A DNA stretch of 64,000 nucleotides. Origin: Thuidium tamariscinum. Lineage: Eukaryota > Streptophyta > Bryopsida > Hypnales > Thuidiaceae. Positions 48,990 to 60,600 of the stretch are shown piece after piece. The stretch is taken from positions 1,736,001-1,800,000 of the forward strand of contig OX344753.2 in assembly GCA_947034885.2 (NCBI GenBank), read 5' to 3'. The notes beneath the pieces are model-generated. The model was not told the DNA's origin. It made no database searches and saw only the letters and a list, made by a program, of their open reading frames with translations. Position 1 is the first letter of the stretch, and each line of letters opens with the position of its first letter. A program made the translations under genes and the position numbers.

Positions 48990-49620
48990 ATCGTTAAGAT
49001 AATTGGATGGGCATTCAGACAAACGTTTGAACGGTCGCGATGCGGCGGACAAGTGGACAATCGGACAATTGAAAAAAGGCGGACAATCGGGCTTTCAGAC
49101 GGGCGTTCGGATGCGTAAGATGGACTGGACAATCGGGCTTTCAAATATGATTTCGAAAGGAGGTTAGACAAGCGGATTAGCAAGGGCATGAACTTGTAAG
49201 AGTTTGGAAATTTGGATGGCCATTTGCACGGCTCCGATGGGGCGGACGGGCGGATGAAAGGAAAATCGGATGGCTTTGATCAAGCGGACGGGCAGACGGA
49301 CGGCTTAGATAGAGCGGACACGCGGACAAGTGAAAGATCGGACGGCTCTGATGAGGTGGACGGGCGAAGAGGTGGACGGCTTAGATGCAGCGGATGCACG
49401 AACGAGTGGAAGATCGGATGGCTTTGATGGGGTGGTCTGTGGTTGGGCAGATGGGCGTTTGGATAGCTCCAAAGGCGCAAACAAGCAAATGGGCATTTGG
49501 ACTTCTAATAGAGCGGATAGGCGGATGGCTAAAATGGGACGGATATTAGAGAATCGAGCTTGCAGATGGGCTTTCGGACGGGCGGATTGGTATGGGTGTA
49601 GTCTTGTAAGAATTTAAGCA
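48990..49620. repeat. G-rich GGACGG/GCGGAT degenerate array
   Basis: Dozens of loosely spaced GGAC, GGCGGAC and GGCGGATGG words on the plus strand, often as GATGGGGCGGACGGGCGG-like runs. Related words occur in both outer ends of the 7-kb element (45630-45690 and, inverted, 52566-52620). The strand asymmetry makes frames on either strand look like Asp/Gly/Arg-rich proteins; these are composition artefacts. Confidence 0.8.
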
Positions 49621-50159
49621 TTTGGACAAGCTTTCAAATAGATGGGTGGGCACGCAATGGAATGAAAAAAAATTCAGAAATTTAGCAAGCATGTAGGCCT
49701 AGGGTGAATTAACTATTTCACTTGTGTTCCTTTGGGCCTCTATAGTCTATTTCTTGGTTAAAATTCTACTCTTATTTTGTAATTTGTTCTTTAATCTTCA
49801 TGCTTAATATCAAAGAATGAAATTAGGTAACTACAATCAATGCCTACAAATCCAACAATATTCTAAGCTAGAGTAGTAAACATGTTTGTAAGTATTCATT
49901 GGAGGTTTTTTGTGATGAAAATACATAAGAACTATTATATATGCTCTATATAATTTAAAATCCCTCCTCACAAAAGTACAAATGTGTAGGGGCATTGGAC
50001 ACATTTAGAGTTTTTTTGCAATTCTTTCATCGTTTTCACTTTCAACCCAAACATATATAAAATTAAAGTTGACTTGTCTAATTTCATATGTAAATATGCT
50101 CTATTATGATGCATTGCATCTATTGAAAAATTTTACAAAAAAAATTGAATAGAAGAATC

Positions 50160-52090
50160 AAGGATGATGGGAGGTTTATTCAATTGCAACTAATGTCACT
50201 AATGCCCCTTAACGGCATTAGTTACATTCATCACAATTTCATAATTTAGCCACAACTTTTGCATAATCGACTAAAATTTTCTAAATTCTTTTATACATGA
50301 TTGGCATTAAACATAACACCTATTTGCAAATTTTTGAAAGCATATAACACTTTTAGAATTTTGTGCAATTTCTTGATGGTTTTGACTTACAATCCAAAAA
50401 TAAATAAAATTCGAGGTCACTTGTCCAACTTCGAATGTCAATATGCTTCATTAGGATGCATTGGAAGTATTTGGAGATTTTCAAAAAAAATTGAAATAGA
50501 AAGGCTACGAATTTGGGACATATGTTCAATTGTGACTAATGTGACTAATGCCCCCAAGGGCATTAGTCACATTAGTCACAATTTAGTAAAGTGGCCACAA
50601 CTTTTGCATGGGCAACTAAAATTCTTAAAATTTTTTTATACATGCTTGGCATGATGTAAGACACCTACTTGCAAATTTTCAAATGCAAAGGACACTTTTA
50701 GAATTTTGTGCAATTTTTGTGATGGTTTTGACTTACAACCCCAAAAGAAATAAAATTCGAGGTTACTTGTCCAACTTCGAATGTCAATATGCTTCATTAG
50801 GATGCATTGGAAGTATTTGGAGATTTTCAGAAAAAATTAAAATAAAAAAGGCTATGAATTTGGGAGATATGTTCAATTGTAACTAATGTGACTAATGCCC
50901 TTGGGGGCAATAGTCACATTAGTCACAATTTAGTATGTTAGCCACAACTTTTGCATGGCAACTAAAATTTTCTAAATTTTTTTATACATGCTTGGCATGA
51001 TGTGAGATACTTACTTGAATATTTTCAAAAGCAAAGGACACTTTTAGAATTTTGTGCAATTTTTGTGATGGTTTTGACTTACAATCCAAAAATAAATAAA
51101 ACTCGAGGTCACTTGTCCAACTTCAAATGTCAATATACTTCATTAGGATGCATTCGAAGTATATGGGGATTTTTAGAGAAAATTGCAATAGAAAAGGCTA
51201 GAAATTTGAGAGATATGTTCAATTGTGACTAATGTCACTAATGTCCTTTGGGGCAATAGTCACATTAGTCACAATTTAGTATATTCGCCACAACTTTTGC
51301 ATGGGCAATTAAAATTTTCTAAATATTTTTATACATGCTTGGCATGATGTAGGACACCTACTTGCATATTTTCAAAAGCAAAAGACACTTTTAGAATTTT
51401 GTGCAATTTTTTGATGGTTTTGACTTACAACCCAAAAAGAAATAAAATTCAAGGTCACGTGTCGAACTTTGAATGTCAATATACTCCATTAGGATGCATT
51501 GGAAGTATTTGGGGTTTTAAAGAGTAAATTGAAATTGAGAAAGCTGGGAATTTGGGAGATATGTTCAATTGTGACTAATGTGACTAATGCTCTTCGGGGC
51601 ATTAGTCACATTAGTCACAATTTAGTATATTCGCCACAACTTTTGCATAGGCAACTAGAATTTTCTAAATATTTTTATTCATGCTTGGCATGATGTGGGA
51701 CACCTACTTGCAAATTTTCAAAAGCAAAAGACACTTTTATAATTTTGTGCAATTTTGTGATGGTTTTGACTTACAATCCAAAAAGAAATAAAATTCGAGG
51801 TCACGTGTTCAACTTCGAATGTCAATATGCTCCATTACGATCCATTGGAAGTATTTGGGGTTTTCAAGAGTAAATTGAAATTGAGAAGGCTAGGAATTTG
51901 GGAGATATGTTCAATTGTGACTAATGTGACTAATGCTCTTCGGGGCATTAGTCACATTGGTCACAATTTAGTATATTCGCCACAACTTTTGCATGGGCAA
52001 CTAGAATTTTCTAAATTTTTTTATACATGCTTGGTATGATGTGGGACACCTACTTGCAAATTTTTAAAAACAAAGGACACTTTTACAATT
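50160..52090. repeat. Right arm array: six units of about 345 bp
   Basis: Inverse orientation to the left array. Palindromes lie near 50186, 50530, 50877, 51223, 51566 and 51911. The variable centre of the palindrome identifies partner units: GCCCTTGGGGGC at about 50895 is the complement of the centre in the third left unit, and the GCTCTTCGGGGC centres match left units 1, 2 and 4. Confidence 0.9.
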
Positions 52091-52639
52091 TTGTGCAGTT
52101 TTTTGATGGTTTTAACTTCTTTCTAATATATAAATAAATAAAGAGTTGATTTGTTTAATTTCATTCGTTAGTATGCTTATTTAGGATTTCTTTACAATTT
52201 TCTGGAATGTCTTATGCATTTTTGAGATGATGAGATAGAATTGTGGAAGGTTTGTTAGATTTTAAGTAATGTGAATAATGCTTAAAAGGGGCATCAATCC
52301 TGTCAATTACAATGTACAAAATCTTTGGCAATTTCCTAATCGAGGGATTTACATTATAATATGAGTTTGTTTGTTGATATTGAAAATATCCCTTCTTCAA
52401 ATTTTATTTATTCATTTTTATGAACTTATTTTTTCAAGTTTTAAACATTCTATTCTATTTCGTAAAACCCCTTGTAGGCCCATCTGTGTAGCCAACCTTC
52501 TAGCCTTTGCCTCCAAATCCTATATCTCCTACAATGTATGTCCATTTGCTTATTTATTTGATTACCGACCGCCCATCCACCTGTCCGCCCAACCGCCTGT
52601 CCGCGCGACTACCAGTTGGCGTCCGCCATTCGCTGTGAG

Positions 52640-53120
52640 TCCCGTCATTGTCACTCAGGCCTCCGAATTTTCTTTTTTTCGCTTATTGCTCGTGTTTAGG
52701 GTTATTATGGTTAAAAATCAACTAAAAAGAGTGTTCACAGTAGGATTAATGCAATTCCTACTAATGATGGAGAATTGGGTCTAATTATTTCGGAGTACCT
52801 TAAAAGACTCCTTAGAGCCAATTTCTACAACTTATCAGGGGATTAGACATGATATTACGCGATTCACAGGAGATTGCACTAGCAAATACTCGAGATGCAA
52901 CTTAGAGCAAAAGCATTGAGGCAGGCATTATCGGAATACTTGACGAGGGTTCTCGGAAGATTGGGTTCTGATTGGCAACCATCGGAGTCCGACAGTCTCC
53001 TACGAGCGTCACAGCGAAGCCAACTGGTGGAGATTCCCTTGTACGGGAATGATTCTTCCCCGGAAAAATTAATTCCGCTACAATGCAATTTCTACTTTAA
53101 TTAGACAGTGTAGTTTTTTG
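52640..53120. other. Junction DNA between the 7-kb element and the LTR region
   Basis: Contains a plus-strand frame (52895-53104) of 69 codons without recognised similarity. No repeat partner was found in the window. Confidence 0.3.
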
Positions 53121-54515
53121 CGAACCTTTGCGCTTGTCATTAGGGGGCTTCCTAGAAGATCCCCTAAAAGTTTCGTAATTTTCTGGATTACGGAAATGAC
53201 TCCATGGGAAGCCAACCGCTTTTACTGGCAATTGGAAATTCATAGAAAATTCCACGGTGATGGTAAAATCCCACTAAAAATTAGGATAGTATGTTTTAGC
53301 ATAAATAAGCGTCCCGCCAAATTTCAAGACATTCTGACATCAACAAGTACCAGAACCGACAACGTAGACAAGTTTTGATGGTTTTACCAAAACTCTGACG
53401 AGTTGACCGGCGCATGGGGAGCATACGGAGTCCGATTCGGGTCAACTTAGACTCTTTTCCAACATTCTTGGACCTTCTTGACAACCCTGGCTAGTCAAAA
53501 CCTTTGGGAAAAATCAATTCCAAAAGATAGATTTTCCACCCTTTTAACCGGTTTGTAAATGTTAGCTTTGAAGAGCATTTAGGCTCCGAGAGTAAGGGGC
53601 AAGGGTTTCCCTAGACTAATTTGGGTCTTCTGGAGCTAATGGCATTGTCCATTTGGCGATCGGACCATTTCTTCAAAAGTTAGAATTGCTACAGCAGTAG
53701 GGTAGATTTTTAGATCGTTAATTTGGTTTTTTTCTTAGTTAGTTTAGTTCGTAACTTGAGGGGGGAGGAGGCCTTGGAAATGTATAAAAGGCCTCCCCCT
53801 CCCCTCATTCCACACCTCATATACCTCTTTCAAACACCTCTTATCATTTTCATATCACACCTCTTTTATCATACCACTACTATTTTATCAAACCTCAATC
53901 TCATATTTTCAAAACCGCATTCTATACATCAACCCTCTATTTTTCTATCAATTCTCCATTCCATTTACACCCCATTCTACATCGCAAGTGACTACCTTGC
54001 AAGTTTTTGGAATTCTCCAAATTCTAATTCCCTTTGATACACTCGAATTCCATCACATTCTTAAGTCTTTTGTTGTAAGCCATTCCAAGGACTTTGAGGT
54101 ACCTTTGGAGTGCTTAACCATTTGTTAGTACTCTCATTTTGAAGTGTTGATACCACGGTTAGTTGATTTAAGTCTTTTGATAAGGGATTCACAGGTTGGA
54201 TTAGCTTATCGAGGATCCCCCTAAGCTTAAACGATTAATTGAGGTCCCGGTTATGTCCTAGGAGTTTGGGTAGGATCCAAATTCCTCTTTAGTCCTTGAG
54301 TAGGCCAACCTTTGGCAAAATTATCCTAGAATTTGAGGGACAACCCTCTAGTACGGCGAAGCTATCGCCAAAGTTTTAAGATATTTTTTAGCCTTAGCCA
54401 AAAGTTTGTCAAATCCTTTTTAAATTTGGGACTAAACCTCCCAAACGACGAAGCTTCGTTGTTACTCATAACTTTCCGAGTTTTGTTTTCATTAAGGGGT
54501 CCCCATAAGGAGACC
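53120..54515 (+). mobile_element. LTR-like segment A
   Basis: 53196-53680 aligns with 58864-59320 (TGACTCCATGGGAAG, CACTAAAAATTA, ACCAGAACCGACA, CAACCCTGGC, then TTGGGGTCTTCTG-type blocks). A TATA box follows at 53783. About 730 bp later comes ACCCAAAATTGGCGAGCAACG, which could be the LTR end plus a primer-binding site starting TGGCGAGC. Order and spacing fit U3-TATA-R-U5 of a retrotransposon LTR of about 1.4 kb. Boundaries are approximate. Confidence 0.55.
53783..53790 (+). promoter_or_regulatory. TATA box of LTR-like segment A
   Basis: TATAAAAG, followed by a pyrimidine-rich CCTCCCCCTCCCCTC tract typical of a transcribed leader. Confidence 0.65.
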
Positions 54516-54869
54516 CAAAATTGGCGAGCAACGACCAAGAAGGGGCTGGATTTACTTTAAATTCAGTTCAGTTTAGTCAAGCTAGAGCTCCGAAGAGAAG
54601 GCCAGCAACCAACCAAGGAAGGCCAGCAGCCAGGCCGAAGGAGCAGGCAGCCAGCCGACTATACTGGCAGGTCATTAATCAAAGGCCGGTACCACGACCG
54701 GACACAGTGTTGGTATCCATCACTTGGTTGATCATACATTTGGATCAACCAAAATCAAAACTCTGGGATGATGCCCAGAGGGCCCCAATTTTGATTTTTG
54801 TTTGATTTTTGTTTTGTGAGAGATCATAGAATAATTTAGATTTTCACAAACTGAGAGAACCCAAGGGTG

Positions 54870-55180
54870 AGGCCTGAATTCCAAATCTTGAGAGATAGAA
54901 AGTGACTGAGAGGCTGAATTTTCCAAAAGGAAAGCCAGTCTACTAAAATTCAGATTTGCACATACTACAAGCAAGCCGAGAGTGAGGTACTAAGGCTGAA
55001 TTTTCCAAAAAGAGGCCTTTACTCCAAAATCAGATTTGCACATACTGAGAGTGAACTGAGTGTGAGGGACTGAGGGCTGAACCTCCAACAAGAGGTCAGT
55101 TCAAAAGGAATTCAGATTTGCACATACTGGAGTTAGCCAGAAGGGCTGGTCAACCCTAGTTGACCTGAGAGGGGGCTGAT
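54870..55180. repeat. Imperfect tandem repeat of about 80 bp
   Basis: CAGATTTGCACATACT occurs at 54951, 55031 and 55113, each preceded by GGCTGAA-TTTCCAA-type sequence and GAGAGTGA. Earlier, more decayed units reach back to about 54840. Confidence 0.75.
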
Positions 55181-55811
55181 TTGCACCACTTGCTAATACT
55201 GAAGCTCCCTAGAAGGGGGCTGATTGCACCACTTGCTATACTGGAGCTCCCTTGTGCTGGACACCTCCTCCCCACCTTCAAGCTCTGACTGCTGGACTGA
55301 AGAAAGAGACTGAGCTCTTCATTTGTGAAGCTACACACACAATCTCCAAAACTAAACTTGAACAAGGCATAGTGCAAATGCCATTTGAATCTATGAGATT
55401 GGAGTTGGAAGTGTAGAAGAAGGAGTTAGCAAAAAGGAACCAACCATTTGGAACGTTTGACTTTTTTAACCATATTTTAATTTAGGGGAATACAAGTAGG
55501 AAAAAACAAAGAAAAGAATAGTTTGACTTTATAGGAGTTTTAGAGGTTGCTAAATTAGAGAAAAACTAGAAAGCTTAGTTGTAGTGGAGTTTGACTTTAG
55601 GAACCATTTACCAACTAATTTTTAGATTAGATTATTTCCGGATATTTTATGTTTGACTTTTAAGGCTTAGTAGAAGGATAAAGAAGTCGGTCAAAGGATA
55701 AAGAAAACACCCCAAAAAGAAAAAGAAGAAGAATGGAGACTTGAAGAATAAAACAACATCCAAGGCAAATTACACATTCCAAAGACATCAACCGGAACAA
55801 GAACATTGGAG

Positions 55812-55883
55812 ATGGAAGTGGAATTGGCGCCACGTGAAGAATTCATGGGAGCAACCGAAGATCTCGAGTTTGTCATGGGAGAG
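55812..55883 (+). other. Exon-like module X0 (24 codons)
   Basis: AG, then ATGGAAGTGGAATTG to CATGGGAGAG, then GTTAGT; 72 nt open in one frame and acidic. Similar in layout to the modules at 57489 and 61472, but its sequence match to them is weak. Not assignable to a protein family. Confidence 0.35.
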
Positions 55884-57488
55884 GTTAGTCTTTGAATTTA
55901 CCTTTTCAATTATATTTTTCCACAATTTCATTGAAGTAGATTTTAGCTATTAATTCCTGATTTAGATAGTCAATTAGTATAGGTAGTTCCTGATAAAAAC
56001 AAAGATAGAAATTCGCACAAGCATCTAAAAGACAATTAAAATCCACAATATTCCCAAATTAGACCAAAATATCATTGATGAGGAAATCAAGCTTTAGGAA
56101 TTTAGACATTTGATTAGAAGTAGAAGTAGAAAGTTAAAGCCACAAGTACTTCCAAGGTCAAAACAAGCAATAGGTAGATTTTGGAAAAAACCGGATAACG
56201 GTCCAAATCTACTTATAATTCGTTTTACCAAAGGATTTAAAAAGTGAATATTGAGTTGGGGTCAAAACCAAGGAAGGTAAAAGTAACTCAACCCGAAAAT
56301 TGACACTTAGGTAAAAAAAATTTAACTAGGTAAATTTTGATGAATCGGTTAATGGTCAAAATTTACCATAGAAAATTCACATTTATCTCAAAGTCAAAAG
56401 TTGAGGTTTTACTTTTGGGAAGGTAAAATTATTCCTTTCGGGCTAAACCCAATTCACTTATTTCAGTATTTAGCCAAAATAGTCAAGATTAGCCAAAACA
56501 AACATTAGTTAAATCAAAAAGCAATCAAAAGACAAGATAGGAATAGAATTATCCAAGAGATATCTTAGAACGGGAAGAAACCCAAAGAAAGGAGAAGCTT
56601 AGCAAAAGACTTAGGCCCTGAAAGAATAGGAAGTAACCAAAATCACTCATTCGGTTCCGATAGATAGATCTTTATTAGTCAAAAGTGTGGAAGCCAAGTG
56701 GCTAACTCTTAAAGTACAAGATTAATTAACTCAGCATTTGCCAATAGACGAATTAGGAGTAGGAATTAGAAAGATCCATTGCTTGGAAGGCGTAATTGGA
56801 TTACACGTAGGTTAGACACCCACTAGGAATCATCCATAAAATAGTAGAACTTGGTTGTGTACACTTTATTTCAAGGGTGGGAATAAAGCACCCACATCCG
56901 CCCGCCATTGTATCCGCTACGTTTGGATTTTGGACATGATTTTGCTCCGGATGTGGCAATTCGTCAACCCTGCTGTACACAGCAACCAGATTCCCATACA
57001 AATGACATTGCTTATGCGATTAAGACTACGCAAAGAATCAACTTGACTGTACTTTGTTGCACACACCTTTTGTACAAGAACGTGATCGCCAGCCGACTGA
57101 GCAAAGTAGACATTGACAATCAATTTCTTTAAGATTTTGAAGAAATTAAAAAATAATTAGATTTGAAAAGATTTGGTTAGATTTTTAGATTCTTTACTAA
57201 TTAATTACCTTCAAAATTAGAATAGGAATTTTAACAAAGAAAAAACAATAACAAAAACTAACAAATTAGCTAGAATTTCCAATTGATTTTTACATTAGAA
57301 TAGATTTATTTGCTAGGGACTTAACCATTTAGGTAGACTAAATTAAGTTGTGGTATTTCTTAATTATCGGGGAATCAGGAATTAATGGAAATACGCAAAC
57401 AATTTAGAGCTATATCACCATTAGTATTTTCTTTTTAACTAGAATAGATTTTGATTTTACCAACGACCTGAGAATTATTATGGATTAG

Positions 57489-57584
57489 ATAGAGAGCTGC
57501 GATGATTACAATAGCAAGATTGCGGAAGACTACCTTCCCGTGATGATGTTCGAGGATGGGACCGTGAAAATTTACGTCAAGGAG
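57489..57584 (+). other. Exon-like module X1 (32 codons)
   Basis: Preceded by TTATGGATTAG and followed by GTAAAT. It stays open for 32 codons and includes a VMMFEDGTVKIYV stretch. 61472-61567 has the same length, frame and splice-like borders, with about half the residues identical and several synonymous third-position changes. Flanks are also duplicated (TTAAGTTTCTTTTTACC downstream). It could be an exon of a duplicated gene or of a retroelement. Confidence 0.5.
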
Positions 57585-58799
57585 GTAAATCGATCTCATT
57601 TAATTTTTATTCTCATTGTTTTGTTGTTAAGTTTCTTTTTACCAAATGCTTGGAATCAGGGTTAGATAGAATTTTATATGATAAATTAGGATAGGATAGA
57701 ATAGAGTAGTTAATTTGTAGAATAGAATTAAATTAGAAACATTTACACAGAAAGCTTTAAACTATCAACTATTAAAATTCATTAGAAAAATTAGCAATTA
57801 GAAAACGTGATTAAAAGAATTCATTGTTTGGAAGGCACTCTTTGAACACCCAATTAGAGAAAGTACTTGATTAGTCATAGAACCCATGTGATAGATTTTA
57901 AGCTCAAGGGTGGAGTTAGAATCGTTCATAGTCAATTCCCGCTGGCATACTCCTTGCTCAATCCGCCCCTCTCGCTGGCGATGCTCTCCCACCCAATCTG
58001 CGGCAGCTCATTCTGTCCGCCCAACTGCCGGCAGGGCTTCCTCGCTTAGTCTGACCATTTCCCCAATATCCTCCATTTCCTCCGCTAACAAAACCAAAGT
58101 TCACGAAGCCAGTAATTTATCCTGTAAGAACAGACATTACAAAGCATGGATCGGCCAAAGAGGACTAGCAACCTGTGAGCCCTCAAGATGGCACTCAGGA
58201 CTCTGGGTCCATTTTTCGCAATTAAATAGCGAAAATTAGCTAAAATATTCAAGAAAAAGACATAAAAAGAGTATTGAAGGAGTTTTGGTATGAGGCTATG
58301 CCAAAATGGTGGAAAACCAACTTAGAAGGTGGAAAATTCCTAATCCTAGAAATTTGAATCATTCTAAGTCTCCAAAGTAAGTTTATGTGAAAATTTGGTA
58401 ATTCCGAGGGAAATAAGGAATCGAGAGTTAGTCAGTTCTAGTAACTGTCTATGCAAAGTCAACCTTTTCAGGATGCACATGATATACTAACTAAGCTAAA
58501 AGAGTCTACTACAAGCCTAGAAGAGTTACCAGGGCTTAAGTTCAATCTTGGAACAAATTGGATTTAAAAGTAAAACCACTACAATGGATTTGGAGAATTC
58601 GAATTTCACGAGATAAAAGATGGAGGATTGGAGATTGAAGACTACAGAGAGGTGTTCCAAGGGTAGGAGCATGCCAGGAGCGAACAAGAATCAACCAATT
58701 GTCCAAGATTTCCGGGCATCGGAAATTAAATTGTCCAATTAGGCAAAGTAATTCCAAATTACTAAAATTAGAATAGTACAAGATTGTGTGGAACTTGCA

Positions 58800-60381
58800 C
58801 TAAGAATCTAGGAGTGCCCTAGATGTTACCCAAATTATTTCGGATTTTTTAGAAATTCCACGTTGACTCCATGGGAAGTCAACCGTACATAGAAATGTTC
58901 GTAAATTCATAGAAATTACGTATGATGCGGTAAAATCTCACTAAAAATTAAAATAGGTTTTTGTGTGCTTAATAAGCGCCCGGTCAAGTTTGAAGACATT
59001 TCAACATTCCCAACTACCAGAACCGACATCGACATCGAATTTCACTGGAATTTATAAGTTGGCGGCGGGTTGACTGGCGTATCAGGAGCGAATGATGTCC
59101 GATTGTTGCAAATAAGGAGTCATTCCTTACTCTCACGGACATTCCTAACAACCCTGGCCTGACAGATTCATCAAAATGCGCAAATCCTAGAAGTTAGATT
59201 TTTGACTTTTAATTGGAGTTACCGTAATTCCAATATGGGCGCGCAAACTGCCTAGAAGTGAGGGGTAAGGGGTCCCTTAGGCTAATTGGGGTCTTCTGAA
59301 GACAATGGCGCATATGGTTTTCTGTTTCAAGTTGTTCCCTAAAAGATAGAGAGGGTCAGCTCTTAGTTTGACTTTTTAATCGTTAATTGCGGTTAATTAG
59401 AAGTGATTTTGGAAATATCTCTTGGAAAATCAAAGATTGGATTTGGTCAAGATCTCTTTCTTGCGTAAAAAGCCATCTTTGGGCTAAAGAAAGACAATTT
59501 TCAAAATGACTTTTGGTTAATTTGCAAAATATCTACGTAAATTAGGGTTAATTCCAAAATATTTTGGGTTAAGATCTAAGATTTGATTTGGCCAAGATTT
59601 CGTTAGCCAAATGGGGATGTTTTTAGAAATTTCCACCATTGAACAACTAATATTTTGGAATTACATTAGGGTAGTTTAGGATAAGAAGTAACAAAGTGTT
59701 TTCACTGGCAATTACCGAAAGGGGTTCGGCCACGGGTATATAAGGGCCCCCCTCGAGGTTGCCAGTACCCTTATTTTTCGCACTGACACTTTGTTCTTCT
59801 ATTAATTGTGCCACCGACACGGTTGGGGCACTACTTGAACCAAGAGTTTTGGCCAAGTCTTGTTTGTGTTTAGTTCTTCGAATTTGAAGGCTTAGGGCCC
59901 CTTCAACTTTTATTTATTTGTCACTTTACTCAAGAGGCAAGGCTTCAACACTTTCTCTGATACTAGTTCACGGAAATTTTGAGCATTGAGCGCCAAAGTT
60001 CGGTTTAAACATTGTCATGTGTACCTCCTTTGGTTGCAAAATCCCAAAATACTAGGAAATTTTAAGAATTTAAAGTGAAAGTCCGGCTTAAACACTGTCA
60101 TGTGTACCTCCTTTTGCAAATAAAATTCTCAAAATACTACAATTATCAAGACACGGCGGAGCTTTGCACCCACAACAATTACTGAAAAATTGGGAGAACT
60201 TTACTCTCAACTGTTAAAACCACGCTAGCCTTGGAATGAAATTACTTAGAACCACATTTCTCAGGTTCCATTATTAAATTATTCCAAAGTGAAAACCCCC
60301 CAAATTCTTAGCTTAAAGTTGGAGAGGATTCCCAAAATTTCACATCTTTGAGAATTCCAAAACTCCAAATTTCACATTAAG
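58800..60381 (+). mobile_element. LTR-like segment B
   Basis: Diverged direct copy of segment A: the same U3-like blocks from 58864, TATA at 59737, and TTTCACATTAAGGGG at 60370 corresponding to TTTCATTAAGGGG at 54488. A GC-rich minisatellite follows in place of the A-type junction. A GTTGGCGCCACACC motif at about 60668 is another possible primer-binding site. Boundaries are uncertain. Confidence 0.5.
59737..59744 (+). promoter_or_regulatory. TATA box of LTR-like segment B
   Basis: TATATAAG followed by GGCCCCCCTCG; the position corresponds to the TATA box at 53783. Confidence 0.6.
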
Positions 60382-60600
60382 GGGCGGACCAGCACACCCA
60401 AGGCAGACCAGCCAGGCGGCCAGCCCACCCAGCGAGCGAACCAGTCTGGGCGGACAGCACATCCAGGCGGACCAGCCACCGGGGAGCCGGGTACTAAGGG
60501 AGCCGGGCGTTGAGGGGAGCCGGATACTGAGGGAGCCGGGCGCTGAGGGGAGTCGGGGTCGCTGGAGAGGGGAGTCGGGTCGCTGGAGGGGAGTTGGGGT
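60382..60600. repeat. GC-rich minisatellite
   Basis: GGGAGCCGGGCGCTGAGG-type units of about 18-22 bases from 60481 to 60600, preceded by CCAGGCGGACCAGCC repeats. The GGCGGACC words recall the G-rich centre of the 7-kb element. Pro/Arg-rich frames on the minus strand (97 and 103 codons) are by-products of the array. Confidence 0.75.

Larger units (their letters stand above)
45600..52630. mobile_element. Large element of about 7 kb with long inverted arms and no visible transposase
   Basis: The outer 450 bp at 45600-46080 match 52150-52630 in inverse orientation (AAATAAATAAGCAAATGG, TTGAAGAAGGGATATTTTCA, AACCTTACACAATCC-type blocks). The inner arms are arrays of units of about 345 bp in inverted orientation, four on the left and six on the right. 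The middle is AT-rich (47400-48800) and then G-rich (48990-49620). Long inverted arms resemble Mutator-like or other foldback elements. The ends are approximate and no target duplication was found. Confidence 0.75.
54516..58800. other. Internal region between LTR-like segments A and B
   Basis: About 4.3 kb holding an array of about 80 bp (54870-55180), a repeated TTTGCACCACTTGCTA pair near 55172 and 55222, and two exon-like modules (55812-55883, 57489-57584). No gag, protease, reverse transcriptase or integrase motif was seen in any frame, so if A and B are its LTRs the element is non-coding (LARD-like). Confidence 0.45.

Noticed and set aside
48834..49617. Asp/Gly/Arg-rich proteins from the 49-kb region
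   Set aside because: Frames on both strands simply translate the GGACGG/GCGGAT repeat.
53296..53484. Minus-strand basic frame as the missing transit-peptide exon of the CNNM-like gene
   Set aside because: It lies within LTR-like segment A, whose sequence recurs at 58.9-59.1 kb, so it is repeat DNA.
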